This document shows, one piece after another, positions 7,370 to 15,729 of a stretch of 20,808 nucleotides of DNA. Every line of letters begins with the position of its first letter. Position 1 is the first letter of the stretch. The position numbers and the translations under genes were made by a program. The DNA comes from WYEG01 sp049414625 (GTDB taxonomy: Bacteria > Desulfobacterota > Thermodesulfobacteria > Thermodesulfobacteriales > Thermodesulfobacteriaceae). Below the pieces are notes generated by a model. The model saw only the letters and a program-made list of their open reading frames with translations, was not told where the DNA came from and ran no database searches. The DNA lies in contig JBMSAU010000097.1 in NCBI GenBank assembly GCA_049414625.1, positions 1 to 20,808 of the forward strand, given 5' to 3'.

Positions 7370-7784
7370 TCTTTACCTCCCAAAGGGCAATCTTTTCCTT
7401 GACTTTTCTCAAGAGATAATTGTAAAGAGTAACAGATGGTATAGCTACTAAAAGTCCCACTGCAGTAGCTTTAAGAGCAAGAGCTAGCCCTACCATTATT
7501 TTTTTACTATCAATAAATCCTTCCTGTCCTATAGTATAAAAAGTAAGCATTATTCCAAGAACAGTTCCAAGAAGTCCAATATAAGGAGCATTAGCCCCAA
7601 TAGTCGCAATAATATAAAGCCCCTTTGTTAAATCTGCTTCTAATTCCTTAGAATTTGAAAAATTAAGCACATTAACTTTTTTGTAATATCTTATTCGTTC
7701 TATAGCTATAGCAACTGAAATAATACTAAGAAATAAAAGAATTCCTATTATTCCATAATCAATCAAATATATTAAATATTCCAC
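7350..7784 (-). CDS. exbB: ExbB proton channel subunit of the TonB system
   Basis: 144 residues, short for ExbB. Three membrane spans: YLIDYGIIGILLFLSIISVAIAI, then ANAPYIGLLGTVLGIMLTFYTIG, then LALALKATAVGLLVAIPSVTLYN, the last two being the family signature. The start is GTG at 7784, just behind GGGGAGGGGGG. It overlaps exbD by 20 bases. Upstream is an AT-rich spacer and a pseudogene, so the exbB-exbD-tonB trio may have its own promoter in addition to read-through from the chelatase genes. Confidence 0.93.
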   Translation of the reverse strand: MEYLIYLIDYGIIGILLFLSIISVAIAIERIRYYKKVNVLNFSNSKELEADLTKGLYIIATIGANAPYIGLLGTVLGIMLTFYTIGQEGFIDSKKIMVGLALALKATAVGLLVAIPSVTLYNYLLRKVKEKIALWEVKNGRKGI

Positions 7785-7806
7785 ATTCCCCCCTCCCCTT
7801 TTTTAA

Positions 7807-7867
7807 TTTAACAAATGTTATTACTACTATTAAAACTCTATATTTTAATATTAAAAAATTTGTTAAA
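7807..7867. promoter_or_regulatory. AT-rich spacer with inverted repeats upstream of exbB, possible promoter/operator
   Basis: A 10-bp inverted repeat TTTAACAAAT (7807-7816) / ATTTGTTAAA (7858-7867) brackets about 41 bases and overlaps the last codon and stop of the pseudogene. Inside lies a perfect 14-bp palindrome TTTTAATATTAAAA (7843-7856). On the minus strand TTAACA followed 17 bases later by ATATAG is a weak sigma70-like pair. The position directly in front of exbB fits a promoter, but the sequence is so AT-rich that such matches are expected by chance. Confidence 0.3.
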
Positions 7868-8254
7868 GTAATTTTAAAACTCTTGTATTTTGTAGTTTTT
7901 CACTTAGCTTTGTTTGAGCAGAGGCATATATAAGTTCTCTTATACCTTTATTTTTAACTTTCTCGAAAGTTTCAATTTCAGATCTTTGTGGAAAATAATT
8001 AACTATACTATCTCGCACCTTCTCTGAAAATTTCTTTTGAAAATTTTTTACTTTGCTTAGCTCTTCCAGGTGGTGCACCAACTTATACATGAACGATTTC
8101 TAAAAATACCATCTCTAAATTTAGCACCAACTACATTAGCCTTATTTCTACCTTCTGCCTCAGGAGAACTTATAGAAACTCCAATTTCTATTAAATATAC
8201 TTTCAATTTTAACCATTCAGCTATTAATTCTTCACTCCAAGTTCTTGGAATTAT
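7863..8254 (-). pseudogene. Decayed gene for a small uncharacterised protein, broken by frameshifts and a stop
   Basis: On the minus strand, immediately after chlD, three different frames carry successive pieces of what looks like one protein. Frame one (8254 down to about 8120) reads PRTWSEELIAEWLKLK, then GVSISSPEAEGRNKANVVGAKFRDG. A second frame continues LEIVHV, an in-frame TAA, then VGAPPG. A third frame (to 7863) reads LEELSKVKNFQKKFSEKVRD and on to TKLSEKLQNTRVLKLL. No start codon with a ribosome binding site is visible for the first piece. The pieces join smoothly only if two shifts and one stop are repaired. I recall a small conserved protein of thermophiles with this look (possibly nuclease-like, around the ANVVGAKF segment), but cannot name its function. 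Confidence 0.7.
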
Positions 8255-10083
8255 ATATTCTTATAAGCCTTTGTAATAGCTAAAAGATTTTCTGCTTTTA
8301 AATCTTCAACTAAATAATATCTTGCATTAAGCCATTCTGCAATCTTAAAAGCAATATCCATCTTTATAAACTTGTTTTTCTTTTCTGTATCAATAACTAC
8401 AAAATCAGTGGATGGAATATTACTTAAAAGATTACAAAGACTCTGAAGCTCTTCAAAAACAGGCTTTCCAGTTAAAGAAACATTTGCTTTCCCATCAGTA
8501 ATAAGAAAGACCAAAAACCTACTATAAGGTTCCTTTAGTTTTAATCTTCTTATTAAATTATAAGTTTCCATAAGTCCTGCTGAAAGAGGAGTTTTCCCAC
8601 CAGTTGGGATTTCTTTTAATCTTTTTAAAGCAAGTTCATGAGAAGAAGTCGGAGGAAGAATAGTATCTGCCCTATCTTTTCTAAAAACAACCATAGCTAC
8701 TTTATCTCTTTTTTGATAACAATCCATAAGAAGGGAAAGGATAGCCCCTTTAGTTTGTATCATCCTTTGCTCAACTCCCATAGATCCAGAACCATCAACT
8801 ACAAAAATAACGATATGTCTCATCTTTCTCTCTTTTTCTTTATATCTTAAGTCCTCTTCTTTTATAATAAGTTTATCCTTTCTTCCTCTTACAATCTGAA
8901 AGGGAGAAGCAGCTCTTATAGTTGCAGAAATTGCTACCTCTTCTCTTTCTTGAATGAGGCTTCTAACAAACCTTCCTCCCCTTCCTTTTATCCTGGTTTT
9001 AGTTCTTCTTCCTACAGCTTCTCTTATAATTCTATCCTTTTTAAGTAAAATCCTTTTTACTTTAAAGCCTTCTCCAACTGGAAAAACTTCTTCCTTTTCC
9101 TGAGACGTTCTTTCAAAGCTTCCTTCTGGAAGTGAAGATAAAGGTTCTTTTTGTTTTGTTTCTTTTTTCTCTTTTTCTTGATTTTGGTTTTGCTTTTCCT
9201 CTTGAGGTTCTTCCTCTTGTTGGGGAGAAAGTTGTAGCTCAATTAATCTTCTTCTATGCACCAATACAAGAGGAGCAACTTCATCCACATATTCCTTTTT
9301 TACCTCCCTTTCTCCAAGATGAGCGGTATAGGCTTTTACCGCATACATCAAAAAAATATCAGCTCTATGTCCAGATACAGCAGATTTTAAAGCTAATTCT
9401 ATAATATAGTCCCTTATCTCATCAGTTAATCTTACCTCTTTTATCAACTCCTTAGACCTTAAAATTCCTTTAACAATTTCTTCCTCATCTTTTCTTAAAT
9501 TTCCAAAATCTTGAAGATTAAGCTTTATAATTTCTTTTCTCCTTTCTCTATCTTTAATCTCATCCATGATTACACACATACCAAACCTATCAAGAAAATG
9601 GCTTGAAAACTCTCCTTCCTCTGGGTTCATCGTTGCAAGAATTACAAAGTTTGCAGGCTCTCTAAGGGTAATACCCTCTCTTTCAACGATGTTTTCTCCT
9701 CTTGCTTGAACTTCAAAAATTAAGGAAAGTATATCATTTGGAAAAAGGTTTATATCTTCAATAACTAAAAAACCTTCGTTTGCTTTACCAAGAAGTCCTT
9801 TCTGAAAAATCCTTTTTCCTTGCTTCAAGGTTTCTTCAATATCAATTCCACCTAAAAGGGCTTCTTCGGTAACATTCATCGGAACTTCAACAAAAGGAAG
9901 GTTTAAAGAATAGGCGATATTTTTAAAAGCCTTTAAAAGAGTTGATTTTCCAGTCCCTTTTTTACCAACTAAAAGAAGACCTCCACATTTTGGTTCGATA
10001 GCATTTAAAAGTAGAGCAAGTTTTGCTGTTTCTTGAGAAACAAAATCTGAAAAGCTTAAACTATATTCTTTCAAGGATAGCAT
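8251..10083 (-). CDS. ChlD/BchD-like AAA+ and VWA subunit of the cytoplasmic chelatase
   Basis: 610 residues. N-terminal AAA+ module with an intact Walker A (GKKGTGKST, residues 40-48) and Walker B-like FLVIEDINLF, a sensor block ATMNPEEGEFSSHFLDRFG, then a highly charged Gln/Glu/Lys linker (about 280-325). A C-terminal von Willebrand A domain follows, whose MIDAS starts at DGSGS (430-434) and continues with GGKTPLSAGL and LITDGKAN. In Mg- and Co-chelatases this subunit bridges the ChlI ATPase ring to the catalytic CobN/ChlH subunit. In photosynthetic BchD the ATPase motif is degenerate; here it looks functional. The start overlaps the chlI-like gene by 23 bases. The partner should be the split CobN just upstream in the operon. 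Confidence 0.92.
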   Translation of the reverse strand: MLSLKEYSLSFSDFVSQETAKLALLLNAIEPKCGGLLLVGKKGTGKSTLLKAFKNIAYSLNLPFVEVPMNVTEEALLGGIDIEETLKQGKRIFQKGLLGKANEGFLVIEDINLFPNDILSLIFEVQARGENIVEREGITLREPANFVILATMNPEEGEFSSHFLDRFGMCVIMDEIKDRERRKEIIKLNLQDFGNLRKDEEEIVKGILRSKELIKEVRLTDEIRDYIIELALKSAVSGHRADIFLMYAVKAYTAHLGEREVKKEYVDEVAPLVLVHRRRLIELQLSPQQEEEPQEEKQNQNQEKEKKETKQKEPLSSLPEGSFERTSQEKEEVFPVGEGFKVKRILLKKDRIIREAVGRRTKTRIKGRGGRFVRSLIQEREEVAISATIRAASPFQIVRGRKDKLIIKEEDLRYKEKERKMRHIVIFVVDGSGSMGVEQRMIQTKGAILSLLMDCYQKRDKVAMVVFRKDRADTILPPTSSHELALKRLKEIPTGGKTPLSAGLMETYNLIRRLKLKEPYSRFLVFLITDGKANVSLTGKPVFEELQSLCNLLSNIPSTDFVVIDTEKKNKFIKMDIAFKIAEWLNARYYLVEDLKAENLLAITKAYKNI

Positions 10084-11071
10084 GAAGTTTTTCTACCTCC
10101 CTTGAGATATCCTCAAAGGGAAGTCTTTTTAGTCTATGTCTTAAGGCTAATGGGGCAACTTTCTTAATTTCTTCACTTGTTATTTTTTCTCTTCCATTGA
10201 AAGCAGTATAGGCTCTCGCAGATTTTAGCATTACAATGTCTGCTCTATGTCCATCAAGGTTTAACTGTGAAGTAATTTCGACCACTAAAGAAAGGGCTTC
10301 ATCATCTATTTCTACTTTTTTAAGATTTTCTCTTGCCTTAAGTATTTTTTCTAAAAGTTTTTTCTGCTCAGGTTCCCATTTTCTTAAAAAACCCTCTGGG
10401 TCATCATCAAATTCTGCCTTTCTTTTAAGTACCTCCATCCTTAAAGACTTATCTCTCAATGAATTTACTTGCACACAGAGACCAAATCTATCAAGAAGCT
10501 GAGGTCTAAGTTCTCCTTCCTCAGGATTCATTGTCCCAACAAGAATAAATCTTGCAGGATGAGTAAAAGATATACCCTCTCTCTCAACTGTATTTATCCC
10601 CATAGCAGCTGAATCAAGAAGTAGGTCGACGATGTGGTCCTCAAGTAAATTAACCTCATCAATGTAAAGGAAGTTTCTGTTTGCCTCTGCAAGTATTCCT
10701 GGTTCAAACCTTTTTTCTCCTTTTTTTATGGCATGTTCAATATCAAGGGTTCCAACAACTCTATCTTCAGTAACTCCAAGAGGAAGCTCAACCACCCTCA
10801 TTTTCTTTTTTTCAGTCTCAAGGTTATTTCCGTTTTTTATCTTTTCAAGACAATCACTACAAAAGGGACCCTCAGGAGAACAATTAAACCTGCATCCTTT
10901 TATTACTTCAATCTCGGGAAGAAGGTCTGCTAAGGCACGAACTGTTGTTGATTTAGCAGTCCCTTTTTCTCCCATAATTAAAACCCCACCAATGCTTGGA
11001 TCAATAACATTTAAAATAAGGGCAAGCTTCATTTCATCCTGATCTACTATTGCTGTAAAAGGAAATATCAC
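10061..11071 (-). CDS. ChlI/BchI-like AAA+ ATPase subunit with a four-cysteine insertion
   Basis: 336 residues, close to BchI length. Walker A GEKGTAKST (34-42), Walker B FLYIDEVNLL, the HPARFILVGTMNPEEGELRPQLLDRFGL block, and a C-terminal helical lid ending in RHRLKRLP. Between Walker A and the beta hairpin there is C60-x3-C64-x6-C71-x2-C74, a four-cysteine pattern known from ChlI relatives outside photosynthesis and suited to a metal or Fe-S site. The start is GTG at 11071, overlapping the TGA of the CobN C-half (GTGA), with AGGAGG upstream. It hydrolyses ATP to drive metal insertion or removal by the CobN pair, with the ChlD-like protein as bridge. Confidence 0.93.
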   Translation of the reverse strand: MIFPFTAIVDQDEMKLALILNVIDPSIGGVLIMGEKGTAKSTTVRALADLLPEIEVIKGCRFNCSPEGPFCSDCLEKIKNGNNLETEKKKMRVVELPLGVTEDRVVGTLDIEHAIKKGEKRFEPGILAEANRNFLYIDEVNLLEDHIVDLLLDSAAMGINTVEREGISFTHPARFILVGTMNPEEGELRPQLLDRFGLCVQVNSLRDKSLRMEVLKRKAEFDDDPEGFLRKWEPEQKKLLEKILKARENLKKVEIDDEALSLVVEITSQLNLDGHRADIVMLKSARAYTAFNGREKITSEEIKKVAPLALRHRLKRLPFEDISREVEKLHAILERI

Positions 11072-12537
11072 CTTAAAACCTCCTTCATTTTATTTTTCCA
11101 ATATTCGATTTCTTCAGCTGTCACAACATCTATTGAACCACCCTGAAAATCTCCCTTTACCTCTCCCATCCTTTCTTCAATCCATCCCTCAATCTCAAGA
11201 TAAAGGGTTTTCAATACATCTTTAACATCCTCAGCTGGGTTCCAAAGACCCCTTTCCATCGCCTCAATAAGCCTTCTTGCAATCTCCTCAAGTGCCCAAG
11301 GATTATGTTCCTCAAAAAACTTCTTATTTTCTTCGTTCATTAAAAAGGTCCTTGCAATCTCGTCAAAAATCCAATCGTCAACCTCCTTGGTTGTAGCAGA
11401 CCATCCATAGATTCTTCCGATTCTTTTTGAAATATCCCCTGCCCCTTTATAACCATGCCGTTTCATTCCCTCAATCCATTTAGGATTAAGAAGTTTTGTT
11501 CTTACAACCCTTCTTATCTCATCAGCAAGGTCTCTTACTTCTACAAAATCAGGATTTCTTGTATCTCCATAATAGGTTTTAACAGGTTTTCCGCTTAAGT
11601 ATCTTGCTGCAGTAGTCATCCCTCCATGGGTTCCAAAATAACTACAGCATCCAAAAAGATCATATTCATCTGAAACCACCTTGTTATAAGTAATATCAAC
11701 GGTTTTTAAAATCTGAGAAAATTCCTTATGCCTTGCCTCCCCCCATATCCCTTTTCCATAGGCATATCCGTTCCAGTAAAGAAAAACTTCTGCCAAATCC
11801 TTTTCTTCTTTCCAAGCAGAGGCATAAACTGCAAGCTGGGTTCCAGCCTTATAAGTCCCTGGCATTGAGCAAAAAATTCTTAAGGTTGCCGAACGAAGGT
11901 CTCCTCCATTATTTTTCAAATTTTCAAGGGTATGCTTTCTTACAAAATTCATTTCAGGTGGTTCAGGAAGTGAGGCAACTCTCTGAATAGCTTCATCAAG
12001 AAGCTCAATACACATAGGAAAATTATCCCTTGTAATCCCCGAAACCCTTATGGTTACATCAATCCTTGGACGAGAAAGTTCCTCTAAAGGAATAACTTCA
12101 AACCCCTTTACCCTTCCGTTTGAAAACCAAACAGGTCTAACCCCGATTAAATACATTATCTGCCCCATTCCCTCTCCATCTGCCCACATTATGTCGTTTG
12201 CCATCCAGAATATAGCAACATTTTCAGGATAACGTCCTTCTTCATGTAAATATTTTTCAATAAGCTTTTCCGCAAGCCTTTTCCCAACCTCAAAAGCAGA
12301 AGGAGTTGGAACCCTATGAGGGTCAAGGCTATAAAAATTTCTTCCTGTAGGTAAAACATCATCTCTTCCACGGGTTATCAACCCTGAAGGACCAGAAGGA
12401 ATATATCCCCCAGAAAGACCATGCAATAAAGCCTCTATTTCCTTTGATTCTTCAATTTTTCTATTTAATTCTAAAATTTTCTCTTTTATTGCCATCCATT
12501 CTGGTTTATTCCAATCTATTCTTTTTAAAACTTCCAT
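11068..12537 (-). CDS. CobN-like chelatase, C-terminal half of a split catalytic subunit
   Basis: 489 residues that align with the second part of CobN: LSGGYIPSGP, DDVLPTGRNFYSLDPHRVPTPSAFEVGK, then VWFSNGRVKGFEVIPLEELSRPR, FGCCSYFGTHGGMTTAARYLSG, and WGWSATTKEVDDWIFDEIARTF. These blocks correspond to the C-terminal part of the unsplit CobN-like protein at 2085-6062. The ATG at 12537 comes one base after the TAA of the N-half and in another frame, with GGAGGTGG 6-7 bases upstream, so it has its own proper initiation site. It lacks the CCDHTCNN block and membrane anchor of the other paralogue. It must associate with the N-half to rebuild a roughly 1286-residue catalytic subunit, about the length of standard CobN. 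Confidence 0.9.
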   Translation of the reverse strand: MEVLKRIDWNKPEWMAIKEKILELNRKIEESKEIEALLHGLSGGYIPSGPSGLITRGRDDVLPTGRNFYSLDPHRVPTPSAFEVGKRLAEKLIEKYLHEEGRYPENVAIFWMANDIMWADGEGMGQIMYLIGVRPVWFSNGRVKGFEVIPLEELSRPRIDVTIRVSGITRDNFPMCIELLDEAIQRVASLPEPPEMNFVRKHTLENLKNNGGDLRSATLRIFCSMPGTYKAGTQLAVYASAWKEEKDLAEVFLYWNGYAYGKGIWGEARHKEFSQILKTVDITYNKVVSDEYDLFGCCSYFGTHGGMTTAARYLSGKPVKTYYGDTRNPDFVEVRDLADEIRRVVRTKLLNPKWIEGMKRHGYKGAGDISKRIGRIYGWSATTKEVDDWIFDEIARTFLMNEENKKFFEEHNPWALEEIARRLIEAMERGLWNPAEDVKDVLKTLYLEIEGWIEERMGEVKGDFQGGSIDVVTAEEIEYWKNKMKEVLR

Positions 12538-12538
12538 T

Positions 12539-14932
12539 TTATACCACCTCCTCTAAAACACTTTTTACTATTTCTTTTCCGATTTTGTCTATTTCTTCCA
12601 AGATTGCTCCGTAAGATTTACCTGTAGTTGGGTCTATTTTTTGAGGCTGAGAAATTAGCTCTGAAAGCTCAAATCCTAAAAGTTTCGCAATCTCCTTTCT
12701 TAAAGAAAATTTTTGCCCGCTATCATACCTTAAGATTGCATAGATAAAATCAACCCTTCTTTGTCCTTCTGGAAGTTTCCCAAATATATGCATCCCATCT
12801 TGAATTTGAGTATTTCTTATTAACGAAAGCTTGCAATGGGCTTCTTCAACAATCTTCTCAAAAGGTATTTTGTGAAGTTCCTCATTTCTAAACTCAGAAA
12901 GAGATCTCTTTTTTCCCTCCCAAAAGATCTTTATTTCAACATCAAGCTTTGCCTTTTTTATGGCATCAATAATCATATGCTCAAGGGCATGAATTCTTGC
13001 TGGGTCTTTTCTTTTTGCATCTTCATATTCGCTGAGAAGCCTCTCAAGTTCTAAAAGCTCTTCATAAAGCCCACCTTCTGTAAGCACAGTCTGCATATGG
13101 TCAACAAGAACTGCATAGGAGCGTCTTTTTGCAATTGTTCCTTCAGGTGGATTATCAGCATTGTAGATATAAAGATGAGGAATTGTGTCTATTCCTATAT
13201 CAGGAAAACAGGCATTAGATAACGCAACACCCTTTCCTGGCAAGAATTCAAGATTCCCATGGGTTCCTACATGAATTATGGCATGAGCTTTAAATTCACG
13301 AGAAAGCCATTTATAGGTTGCTACATACTGATGAGGAGGAGGGACATCCGGGTCATGAAGTATTTTACAAACCTGACCATCGCACCTTGCCCCCGCACAA
13401 CCACGCTTTGGTTGAACACAAACAATTACATTTCCATAACAAACCCCTGTTATTACAATTTTATCTTGATAAACCATGGCAGGAGGGATTCCATTTTTAT
13501 ACTCACCAGGAGGATTTCCCCAGGCAGAAATCATCCTTTCACGAGTTTTCTCTGGAAGCTCATTAAACCACTCAAGATATTTTTCTTTCTCAACAAAAGC
13601 AATAGCCCCACCTTTTTCAACAATCTCTTCCACAGTTGTCCATCTAAATTCAGAAATTGCCTTCTTACTCATAATTTCATCTATCAAAGCTTTGCCGTTT
13701 TCAGGTGGATTAACCTTATAGCCTACAGATTTCATACGCTTCATGATTTCAACCACACTCTCTAAGCTATCAAGATGGGCTGCAGAGCCTACTGTTGCCT
13801 CAACAGAAGCACAAGGATTGTTATGAAGAACAAAAACAATCCGCCTTTCTTGAGGAGGAGTTCTCTTAAGCTCAATCCATCTTTCAATCCTTGAAACAAG
13901 CTTTCTCACCCTTTCCTCAATCGGCATCCTTCTTCTTTCATCCTCACTTCCTTCAACCTGAGCAGATATTATTATCGGCTCAATAACCCCTTCAAACTCA
14001 GGAAGGGCTATAGCCCACCCTATGTCAAGATTAAGTTCCTCCTTTTCCCATTCTTCAACGGTTTTATAATAAGAAGTAACTGGGCATACAACAGGAACAT
14101 TAAGCTTTTTTAAAATCTCAACCCCATCTTTTGCAACCTCTGTATTATCCATACTTTTTTCTCTACTTGTCCCTAAAAAGAAAGGAATAAGCTTTATCAT
14201 TAAATCAATCCGTGGTTTCCCATCTTTATCAATAAACCACTCAAAGACAAGCTCCCCACTTCCCCTTGTTCCTAAAGCCTTATCTTTAACCGAATAACCA
14301 AAACCAGAAATTACCTTTATTCCTCTTTTCTCAAGCTCTTCTATCAATAAATCTTCAACCTCAGTATTTCCATTTATCCAATAATGCCTTGAAAACAAAA
14401 TTCCTACAGTAGGAGCAGTCTCCTCAAAGTTTTTGTATTCTTTATACCAGGAAAGATATTCCTCAATGGTTTTGAAAATTCTTGGAGCCTTAGGATGATA
14501 AAGCCCCTCCCAAGGAACCTCCTCAGGTTCTTCATAGATTAAATCCTTATTCAAAAACCTGTTTGCCAAAAAATAAAACATATTTTTTACATTTTTTTCT
14601 CCGTTTATTACAAGATATCTATAAGATTTATTTAAAATCTCTGGACTTACATTTGAAAGCAAAGAATAAGAAGGGTCATGTCCAAGACAAACAATCCTTG
14701 CCTTTAAATTTTTTATCCTCTTTTCCAGAACCTCCCATATAGGCTCATTTGACCGATAAAGAAATAAAACCTTTGCCTTTTCCATTTCCTCTAAAACTTT
14801 TTCAAATCTTTCATTATCCTTATCAAGCGCCCTTGCAGAATAAACTTTAATATCTAAATCTTTAATATTCTTTGATACTTTATAAAGCATATTGTAATAA
14901 CTTTGCCAAACTATAGCTAAAATATCACACAT
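12539..14932 (-). CDS. CobN-like chelatase, N-terminal half of a split catalytic subunit
   Basis: 797 residues, no signal peptide and no membrane span, hence cytoplasmic. It carries the N-terminal CobN domains and the central catalytic block HVGTHGNLEFLPGKG at about 554-568, preceded by PPPHQYVATYKWLSRE. Just before that is GCAGARCDGQVC, with C512, C517 and C522 spaced C-x4-C-x4-C; the membrane-anchored paralogue has no cysteines there. The protein ends in a charged helix LEEIDKIGKEIVKSVLEEVV, at the linker that precedes the YIPSGP block in intact CobN. ATG 14932 has GGGGTGA upstream. It is the first chelatase gene after the ABC importer (25-base gap). Substrate: a corrin, porphyrin or other tetrapyrrole; not decidable here. 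Confidence 0.92.
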   Translation of the reverse strand: MCDILAIVWQSYYNMLYKVSKNIKDLDIKVYSARALDKDNERFEKVLEEMEKAKVLFLYRSNEPIWEVLEKRIKNLKARIVCLGHDPSYSLLSNVSPEILNKSYRYLVINGEKNVKNMFYFLANRFLNKDLIYEEPEEVPWEGLYHPKAPRIFKTIEEYLSWYKEYKNFEETAPTVGILFSRHYWINGNTEVEDLLIEELEKRGIKVISGFGYSVKDKALGTRGSGELVFEWFIDKDGKPRIDLMIKLIPFFLGTSREKSMDNTEVAKDGVEILKKLNVPVVCPVTSYYKTVEEWEKEELNLDIGWAIALPEFEGVIEPIIISAQVEGSEDERRRMPIEERVRKLVSRIERWIELKRTPPQERRIVFVLHNNPCASVEATVGSAAHLDSLESVVEIMKRMKSVGYKVNPPENGKALIDEIMSKKAISEFRWTTVEEIVEKGGAIAFVEKEKYLEWFNELPEKTRERMISAWGNPPGEYKNGIPPAMVYQDKIVITGVCYGNVIVCVQPKRGCAGARCDGQVCKILHDPDVPPPHQYVATYKWLSREFKAHAIIHVGTHGNLEFLPGKGVALSNACFPDIGIDTIPHLYIYNADNPPEGTIAKRRSYAVLVDHMQTVLTEGGLYEELLELERLLSEYEDAKRKDPARIHALEHMIIDAIKKAKLDVEIKIFWEGKKRSLSEFRNEELHKIPFEKIVEEAHCKLSLIRNTQIQDGMHIFGKLPEGQRRVDFIYAILRYDSGQKFSLRKEIAKLLGFELSELISQPQKIDPTTGKSYGAILEEIDKIGKEIVKSVLEEVV

Positions 14933-14957
14933 CTCTTACTCACCCCTTTAAGCTAAT

Positions 14958-15728
14958 TTATATTAAAGGGCAAATTATGTTATGTCCATTTATATTAACT
15001 TTTACCACATCTATTCCATAAACCCTTTTAATCAACTCTTCTGTTAAAACCTCTTTTGGACTTCCTTCTGCTATCTTATTTCCTGAATTAATCACCACAA
15101 TTTTGTCTGAAAAAAGGCTTGCAAGATTTGGGTCGTGTAACGTCATGACTACTGTAAGACCTTTTAAGCTTGCGATTTCTTTTATTTTTTTCAAAACATT
15201 TATCTGGTTTTTAAAATCAAGATGGCTTGTTGGTTCATCAAGAAGCATGACCGGAGCCTCTTGAGCAATTGCCCTTGCAATAAGAACAAGCTGTCTTTCT
15301 CCACCGCTTATCTTGGTATAAGGAAAATCTTTTAAATGTCTAATCCCGACAAGTTCTAATGCAGATTCTGCCTTTTCATAATCTTTTTTCCCTGGAGAAG
15401 AGAAAATTCCCACATAGCTTGCCCTTCCCATAAGAACTACATCAAAAACTGAGTAAGGAAAGGCGGGTTCATGGTCTTGTGGAACAACCGAAAAAAGCCT
15501 TGCTCTTCTTTTATAAGAAAGCTTATCAATATTTATTCCATTAACCTTAACCTCTCCTTTATAGTTTCCCCAAATTCCAGAAATACATTTAAAAAGTGTG
15601 GTCTTCCCAGATCCATTAGGTCCTAAAATAGTAGTTATAAAACCTTTTTCTGCAGTAAAATTTATTCCTTTTAAGATGTCTCTTTTTTCTCCTTTATGCC
15701 TAAAATAAAGTTCTTTTACTTCAAGCAT
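14958..15728 (-). CDS. FecE/BtuD-type ABC transporter ATPase
   Basis: About 256 residues from the ATG at 15728. A GTG start at 15758 would add ten residues overlapping the permease gene; the ATG gives the usual N-terminus MLEVKELYFRHKG and sits just behind the permease stop. It has Walker A LGPNGSGKTTL, Q-loop VVPQDHE, ABC signature ISGGERQ, Walker B VMLLDEPTSHLD and the H-loop VMTLHDPNLA. It belongs to the siderophore/heme/cobalamin importer class and powers the adjacent permease. A strong AGGAGG lies in the overlap, about 15 bases from the ATG, which leaves the exact start slightly open. Confidence 0.95.
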   Translation of the reverse strand: MLEVKELYFRHKGEKRDILKGINFTAEKGFITTILGPNGSGKTTLFKCISGIWGNYKGEVKVNGINIDKLSYKRRARLFSVVPQDHEPAFPYSVFDVVLMGRASYVGIFSSPGKKDYEKAESALELVGIRHLKDFPYTKISGGERQLVLIARAIAQEAPVMLLDEPTSHLDFKNQINVLKKIKEIASLKGLTVVMTLHDPNLASLFSDKIVVINSGNKIAEGSPKEVLTEELIKRVYGIDVVKVNINGHNIICPLI

Positions 15729-15729
15729 A

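Noticed and set aside
7814..7834. A further copy of the AATGGTAA operator upstream of exbB
   Set aside because: AATGTTATTACTACTATT has the wrong spacing and only partial arm symmetry, and chance matches are expected in such AT-rich DNA.
10061..10083. Production of ChlI and ChlD from one gene by frameshifting, as described for some chlD genes
   Set aside because: Both genes are complete here, each with its own AAA+ domain and its own start. The 23-base overlap is ordinary translational coupling.
12530..12545. Programmed frameshifting joining the two CobN halves
   Set aside because: There is no convincing slippery heptamer at the junction. A proper ribosome binding site and ATG serve the second half, so stop-start reinitiation is the simpler reading.
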